Assembly (NCBI GenBank): GCA_002345575.1
Contig: DDVX01000016.1
Span: 62,001 to 126,000, forward strand
DNA length: 64,000 nt
Source: Stutzerimonas stutzeri
Lineage (GTDB): Bacteria > Pseudomonadota > Gammaproteobacteria > Pseudomonadales > Pseudomonadaceae
Direction: 5' to 3'
The position numbers and the translations under genes were made by a program. The notes under the pieces were generated by a model that saw only the letters and a list, made by a program, of their open reading frames with translations, did not search any database and was not told the DNA's origin. Positions 60,071 to 64,000 of this stretch are shown here, piece after piece (the stretch's first letter is position 1; each line of letters begins with the position of its first letter).

Positions 60071-60865
60071 TTAGCGGATCAGCCCTTCGAGCGGCGACGA
60101 AGCACTGGCATAGAGCTTCTTCGGCATACGCCCAGCCAGATAGGCCAGGCGCCCGGCCTCGATGGCGTACTTCATGGCCTCGGCCATCAGCACCGGCTTC
60201 TGCGCGTGGGCGATGGCACTGTTCATCAGCACCGCCTCGCAGCCCAGCTCCATGGCGATGGTCGCGTCGGAGGCCGTGCCCACACCGGCATCCACCAGCA
60301 CCGGCACCTTGGCCTCTTCGAGGATGATGCGCAGGTTGTACGGGTTGCAGATACCCAGACCGGTGCCGATCAGGCCGGCCAGCGGCATCACCGCGATACA
60401 GCCCATTTCGGCCAGTTGGCGCGCGATGATCGGGTCGTCGCTGGTGTAGACCATGACGTCGAAGCCTTCGCGAACCAGCACCTCAGCCGCCTTGAGGGTT
60501 TCGATCACGTTGGGGAACAGGGTCTTCTGGTCGGCCAGCACTTCCAGCTTGACCAGCGAGCGGCCGTCCAGCAGCTCGCGCGCCAGACGACAGGTCCGTA
60601 CCGCGTCCTCAGCGTCGTAGCAGCCAGCGGTATTGGGCAGGATGGTGTAGCGATCCGGAGAGATCACATCCAGCAGGTTGGGCTCGTCGGGGTTCTGACC
60701 GATGTTGGTGCGGCGCACCGCCACGGTCACGATCTCTGCACCCGAAGCCTCGATGGCGTCGCGGGTTTCGTCGAGGTCCTTGTATTTACCGGTGCCTACC
60801 AGCAGACGCGATTGATAGGTGCGACCGGCGAGCGTAAAGGGCTTGTCGTGCGGAATTGGGCTCAT
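60071..60865 (-). CDS. thiG: Thiazole synthase
   Basis: Builds the thiamine thiazole phosphate from deoxyxylulose phosphate, dehydroglycine and ThiS thiocarboxylate. 264 residues from the ATG at 60865: FTLAGRTYQSRLLVGTGKYK, EIVTVAVRRTNIGQNPDEPN, PNTAGCYDAEDAVRT, the Schiff-base lysine in LVKLEVLAD, GLGICNPYNLRIILEEAKV and DAGVGTASDATIAMELGCEA. An AGGATGG SD precedes the ATG. thiS lies 80 bp upstream on the same strand. I see no TPP riboswitch before the pair. Confidence 0.97.
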   Translation of the reverse strand: MSPIPHDKPFTLAGRTYQSRLLVGTGKYKDLDETRDAIEASGAEIVTVAVRRTNIGQNPDEPNLLDVISPDRYTILPNTAGCYDAEDAVRTCRLARELLDGRSLVKLEVLADQKTLFPNVIETLKAAEVLVREGFDVMVYTSDDPIIARQLAEMGCIAVMPLAGLIGTGLGICNPYNLRIILEEAKVPVLVDAGVGTASDATIAMELGCEAVLMNSAIAHAQKPVLMAEAMKYAIEAGRLAYLAGRMPKKLYASASSPLEGLIR

Positions 60866-60945
60866 GGGGCCATCCTGTTCACGTTGTTTAGCGGGAAGTG
60901 GCTGCCACACGGGCGGCAGCGGTATCGACGGCGCAACAGAAGGTC

Positions 60946-61146
60946 TTAGCCGCCACCGATGGCATGGACGATTTCCACCTGGTCGCCATCGGCCAGTATG
61001 GTCGTAGCATGCTGGCTACGGGACACGATATCGCGATTGACCTCGACCGCCAGCCGCCGCCCAATCAACTCCAGACGCTGCAGCAGATCCGCTACCGACA
61101 CCCCCTCGGGGAGTTCATAGCGTTCGCCGTTCAACTGAATTTGCAT
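60946..61146 (-). CDS. thiS: Sulfur carrier protein ThiS
   Basis: 66 residues, ubiquitin-like, ending in the GG tail (VEIVHAIGGG) whose last glycine is adenylated and thiocarboxylated. MQIQLNGERYELPEGVSVAD and RLAVEVNRDIVSRSQH fit the family. The start at 61146 gives the standard length; a 22-codon upstream extension adds no conserved sequence. It supplies sulfur to ThiG encoded directly downstream. Confidence 0.94.
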   Translation of the reverse strand: MQIQLNGERYELPEGVSVADLLQRLELIGRRLAVEVNRDIVSRSQHATTILADGDQVEIVHAIGGG

Positions 61147-61223
61147 AGTGCTCGCCACCATTGCCAAGGGGGCACGCATTCTAGCCTGATCGACCCGACC
61201 CACCAAAACCATTCATCCCGCTG

Positions 61224-61598
61224 TCAGCTCCGAAGCTTCCAGCCGGCCAGTAGCAGACAGAGCCAGCCGGCGAGAAAGGCCACACCACCGAAGGGGGTAA
61301 TAATCCCCAGCTTGCCAATACCCGTCAGAGTAAGCAGATACAGGCTGCCGGAGAACAGCAGCACCCCGAGTACGAACAGCCCGCCTGCTACCGTTAGCAG
61401 GCGGCTCGGCGCATGCAACGCCAGCAGTGCAACACCGATCAGCGCCAGCGCGTGAATCAGCTGGTAGTGCACACCGGTCTGGAACACGGCCAGGTAATCG
61501 GCGCTCAGTTGGCTCTTCAGACCATGGGCGGCGAAAGCACCGAGGGCAACACCGGTCATACCGAAAAAGGCTGCCAGTACAAGAAAGGGACGAATCAT
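61224..61598 (-). CDS. DUF423 membrane protein
   Basis: 124 residues from the ATG at 61598 with about four hydrophobic helices: LVLAAFFGMTGVALGAFAAH, YQLIHALALIGVALLALHAP, GGLFVLGVLLFSGSLYLLTL and GGVAFLAGWLCLLLAGW. The HGLK and FSGSLY motifs are those of the DUF423 (YgdD-like) family, function unknown. It is upstream of thiS on the same strand and divergent from mtgA. The start is uncertain; an ATG at 61622 adds eight residues and neither has a good SD. Confidence 0.9.
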   Translation of the reverse strand: MIRPFLVLAAFFGMTGVALGAFAAHGLKSQLSADYLAVFQTGVHYQLIHALALIGVALLALHAPSRLLTVAGGLFVLGVLLFSGSLYLLTLTGIGKLGIITPFGGVAFLAGWLCLLLAGWKLRS

Positions 61599-61633
61599 CG
61601 CGAGGGGTTTCCGTTCAGGCATTCAAGCGCCGC

Positions 61634-61639
61634 TATAAT
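61634..61639 (+). promoter_or_regulatory. -10 element of mtgA
   Basis: Consensus TATAAT 24 bp before the mtgA ATG. The matching -35 region is poor, so only the -10 is called. Confidence 0.5.
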
Positions 61640-61662
61640 GCCTGCTCGATCCACCTGTCACC

Positions 61663-62367
61663 ATGCCCATGCTCCGAAGACTGCTGCTGCGCCTCATCAA
61701 ACTGCTGTTCTGGCTGGCTGCGCTCTCCGTGCTGCTGGTACTGCTGCTGCGCTGGGTTCCTCCGCCGTTCACCGCCCTGATGATCGAACGGAAGATTGAA
61801 TCCTGGCAAAGCGGCGAGCCCATCGATTTACAACGCAGCTGGCGGCCGTGGGACGAACTGCCGGACGATCTGAAGATGGCTGTGATAGCCGCCGAAGATC
61901 AGAAGTTCGCCGAGCACTGGGGGTTCGACATCGCCGCCATTCGCGCCGCGCTGGCGCACAACGAGCGCGGCGGATCGCTGCGCGGAGCAAGCACCCTGAG
62001 TCAGCAGGTTGCCAAGAACCTGTTCCTCTGGTCCGGGCGAAGCTGGGCACGCAAGGGGCTGGAAGTCTGGTTCACCGGCTGGATCGAGGTGTTGTGGCCC
62101 AAGCAGCGCATCCTCGAGGTCTACCTGAACAGCGTCGAATGGGACAGCGGCATCTTCGGTGCCGAGGCGGCGGCCCAGCGTCACTTCGGCATTGGCGCGC
62201 CCTACTTGTCGGCCCGTCAGGCCAGCCTGCTGGCGGCAGTGCTGCCCAACCCGCGTGCCTGGAGCGCCGGCCGGCCCAGCGCTTATGTCAGTAATCGCGC
62301 GGCCTGGATACGTCAGCAGATACGACAACTGGGCGGTAACGCTTACCTGAAAGGCGTGCAGGAATAG
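61663..62367 (+). CDS. mtgA: Monofunctional biosynthetic peptidoglycan transglycosylase
   Basis: 234-residue GT51 glycosyltransferase that polymerises lipid II into glycan at the inner membrane. A membrane anchor (LIKLLFWLAALSVLLVLLLRW) is followed by the catalytic glutamate motif AVIAAEDQKFAEHWGFD, the second motif GASTLSQQVAKNLFLWSGRS, KGLEVWFTGWIEVLWPKQRI and EVYLNSVEWDSGIFGAEAAA. No transpeptidase domain is present. An ATG at 61669 is an alternative start. Confidence 0.96.
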   Translation: MPMLRRLLLRLIKLLFWLAALSVLLVLLLRWVPPPFTALMIERKIESWQSGEPIDLQRSWRPWDELPDDLKMAVIAAEDQKFAEHWGFDIAAIRAALAHNERGGSLRGASTLSQQVAKNLFLWSGRSWARKGLEVWFTGWIEVLWPKQRILEVYLNSVEWDSGIFGAEAAAQRHFGIGAPYLSARQASLLAAVLPNPRAWSAGRPSAYVSNRAAWIRQQIRQLGGNAYLKGVQE

Positions 62368-62445
62368 CTCGCCCCTTGGAAAAACTTCGTTCGGCCCTGC
62401 CTGCATCGTTCATGGCTGGCGCTAAATCGTCTAGACTGCCACCCT

Positions 62446-62538
62446 ATGGCCAGTATGGGTATTCAGGTGCAGTTCACTTACGACGAGCCGCTCGCAGTAC
62501 CAGAGCATCTTTCTCTTCCAGTGGTTCCGGTGAACTGA
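62446..62538 (+). CDS. Candidate 30-codon leader ORF before the GGDEF-EAL gene
   Basis: ATG at 62446 opens a 30-residue frame (MASMGIQVQFTYDEPLAVPE and ten more) ending in TGA two bases before the GTG start of the GGDEF-EAL gene. TAGACT at 62432-62437 is a -10-like element exactly 14 bp before the ATG, so the message may be leaderless at this ORF. The stop/start spacing (TGA-A-GTG) suggests reinitiation. No homolog recognised. The frame is certain; expression is not. Confidence 0.35.
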   Translation: MASMGIQVQFTYDEPLAVPEHLSLPVVPVN

Positions 62539-62539
62539 A

Positions 62540-64000
62540 GTGACGATTGTCCGATTGCAACGGCTTTGCCTGTTCTACCTGATCCTGGCCGTATTCTGGG
62601 TTGTGCTTGGCGAGCTGCTGGTGCGCTGGCTTGCCGACACCCAGACGCCTATCTCCATGCTGCAGATGAGTAAGGGCCTCCTGTTTGTCACTTGCAGCAC
62701 TCTGCTGCTGTACGTGCTTGGCCGCCGTCATATCGATCAAGTAGCGCGCCAGCAGCAGACGCAGAGATTCAACCAGACCCGCCTGCGCCAGGCCGAAGCC
62801 GTTTTCGACTGCACTCAGGAAGGCGTTCTGATCAGCGACGCCCAGCAGCATATCCTGCATGTGAACCCCGCCTTCAGCCGCATTACCGGCTATGCCCTGG
62901 AAGAAGTCATCGGGCAAACCCCGAGGATGTTCGCCTCGGGCAAGCATGACGCCAATTTCTACAATCAGATGTGGCTGGACCTGCAAGGCAAGGGCATGTG
63001 GAGCGGCGAGATCTGGAACCGTCGCAAAAGCGGCGAGTTGTACTCGCAACTGCAGAACCTGCGCAGCATCTGCGACGAGGATGGCCAGGTCACTCACTAC
63101 GTGGCGGTTTTCTCCGACCTGTCGGCGCTGAAGCGTTCACGCGAGGAGCTGGACCATCTGGCGCACTACGACCACCTGGTCGGTTTGCCCAACCGATTGC
63201 TGTTCAGCGAACGGGCCAAGCTCGATCTGGAGCGGGCCAGGGCGGAAAAGCGCGGTGGCGCCCTGTTGCTGATCGACCTCGATCACTTCAAGGACATCAA
63301 CGAAAGCCTCGGCCACAGCCATGGCGACACCCTGTTGATAGCCGTGGCCAAGCGCCTTCGCACCTTCCAGAACACCAACATGACCCTGGCTCGCCTGGGT
63401 GGTGATGAGTTCGCCCTGCTCTGCGAAAACCTCAACGCGGGTCAGGCTGCCGCGCTTGCGCTACGCCTGCTCGATAGCCTGACGTTACCGTTCCAGCTGA
63501 GCGGCACCGAACTATTCATCACCGCCAGCATCGGCATCGTGCTTTACCCGGATGATATCGAGAACGTCGAGCAGCTGATGCGCAATGCTGACTCAGCGCT
63601 GTTCAAGGCCAAGGGCAGCGGGCGCTCGACCTATGCGTTCTATACCCAGGAACTGACCAGACAAGCCCAGCAGCGCGTCGAACTTTCCAGCGCCTTGCGC
63701 CAGGCATTGGAGCAAAACCAGCTGGAGCTGCATTACCAATCGATTCACGAACTTGCTGATGAGCGCATCATCGGCTTCGAGGCGCTGGTGCGTTGGCTAC
63801 ACCCTGAACAGGGGCTAATTTCACCAGCCAGTTTCATCCCGATCGCCGAGGAAAATGGCCTTATCACGGCTATCGACCTTTGGGTGCTCACTCGTGCTTG
63901 CCGGCAGATGCGCAGCTGGCGCGACAGCGGCCTGTCTCTGGACTTCATCGCGGTGAACATTTCCAGCCGGCTGTTCAGCCACGGCGAGTTGGACATTCTT
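62540..64000 (+). CDS. Membrane-anchored PAS-GGDEF-EAL cyclic-di-GMP protein (cut by window end)
   Basis: 487 codons visible, no stop. It starts at GTG 62540 with GGTGA 6 bases upstream; an in-frame stop lies three codons earlier, so no earlier start exists. Two membrane helices (LCLFYLILAVFWVVLGELLV and GLLFVTCSTLLLYVLG) bracket a short periplasmic loop. A PAS domain follows (EAVFDCTQEGVLISDAQQHI), then GGDEF with intact GGDEF at 287-291 and no RxxD inhibitory site five residues before it. An EAL domain begins with LELHYQ and EAL at 414-416. It could make or break cyclic-di-GMP, or both; only the first part of EAL is visible. Confidence 0.93.
   Translation, partial: MTIVRLQRLCLFYLILAVFWVVLGELLVRWLADTQTPISMLQMSKGLLFVTCSTLLLYVLGRRHIDQVARQQQTQRFNQTRLRQAEAVFDCTQEGVLISDAQQHILHVNPAFSRITGYALEEVIGQTPRMFASGKHDANFYNQMWLDLQGKGMWSGEIWNRRKSGELYSQLQNLRSICDEDGQVTHYVAVFSDLSALKRSREELDHLAHYDHLVGLPNRLLFSERAKLDLERARAEKRGGALLLIDLDHFKDINESLGHSHGDTLLIAVAKRLRTFQNTNMTLARLGGDEFALLCENLNAGQAAALALRLLDSLTLPFQLSGTELFITASIGIVLYPDDIENVEQLMRNADSALFKAKGSGRSTYAFYTQELTRQAQQRVELSSALRQALEQNQLELHYQSIHELADERIIGFEALVRWLHPEQGLISPASFIPIAEENGLITAIDLWVLTRACRQMRSWRDSGLSLDFIAVNISSRLFSHGELDIL

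Noticed and set aside
60866..61260. Search for a TPP riboswitch before thiS-thiG
   Set aside because: No CUGAGA or ACCUGA-like core seen in the region upstream of thiS or between thiS and thiG.

Overview
The window reads as ordinary chromosome from a high-GC gammaproteobacterium of the Pseudomonadaceae, most likely the Pseudomonas stutzeri group (Stutzerimonas). From memory, the gene order follows two blocks known in P. aeruginosa: metK / ArsR-type regulator / tktA, and the long run from ahcY-metF through mexAB-oprM, bioA, the Pil-Chp chemosensory cluster, gshB-tonB3-algH-ruvX-pyrR-pyrB-pyrC', pilTU, proC and metXW to thiG and mtgA. I see no phage, insertion sequence, integron, CRISPR array, tRNA or rRNA. 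All genes look native in codon use and the coding density is very high.

Layout. 1-4672: the 5' end of tktA, a divergent LysR/LysE regulator-exporter pair, then an ArsR-methyltransferase fusion regulator with metK. 4759-11729: a small excalibur protein, a YadGH-type ABC exporter, a ferric-reductase-like flavocytochrome, DNA ligase B and small envelope proteins. 11853-14442: ahcY behind a good sigma70 promoter and an SAH riboswitch, then metF. 14685-23630: rhlE, a MexAB-OprM/TtgABC efflux operon without a linked repressor gene, yceI and a cytochrome b561. 23797-39137: bioA, rsmE and the type IV pilus chemosensory operon pilG-H-I-J-K-chpA-B-C. 39373-45263: gshB, tonB3, algH, ruvX and the pyrimidine genes pyrR-pyrB-pyrC'. 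45392-47976: a tandem TM2 membrane protein and a LexA-box-controlled radical SAM / DUF4130 pair. 48043-54654: pilU, pilT, yggS, proC, yggT and a dynamin-like GTPase. 54849-64000: metX-metW, DUF4426, rdgB, hemW, DUF3392, trmB, thiS-thiG, DUF423, mtgA and a GGDEF-EAL protein cut by the window end.

Two themes tie the window together. The first is S-adenosylmethionine economy: metX/metW (entry to methionine synthesis), metF (methyl donor), metK (SAM synthesis), ahcY (SAH removal) and several SAM users (bioA, rsmE, trmB, hemW, the radical SAM protein). These are controlled by at least two different devices, an SAH riboswitch and, by inference, an ArsR-methyltransferase repressor at a 24-bp perfect palindrome. 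The second is twitching motility: the complete Pil-Chp phosphorelay, the retraction ATPases PilT and PilU, and TonB3.

The signals I find most worth follow-up are: the perfect LexA-type box in front of the radical SAM / DUF4130 operon, whose second protein shows no uracil-DNA glycosylase domain; the layered control of ahcY; an 8-codon upstream ORF that appears to deliver ribosomes to lysE; two near-identical -10/ATG arrangements that predict leaderless mRNAs; a TtgR/AcrR-like operator with no adjacent repressor gene; and several families of dispersed intergenic hairpins. All homology calls come from recognising the translated sequence; no database search was run.
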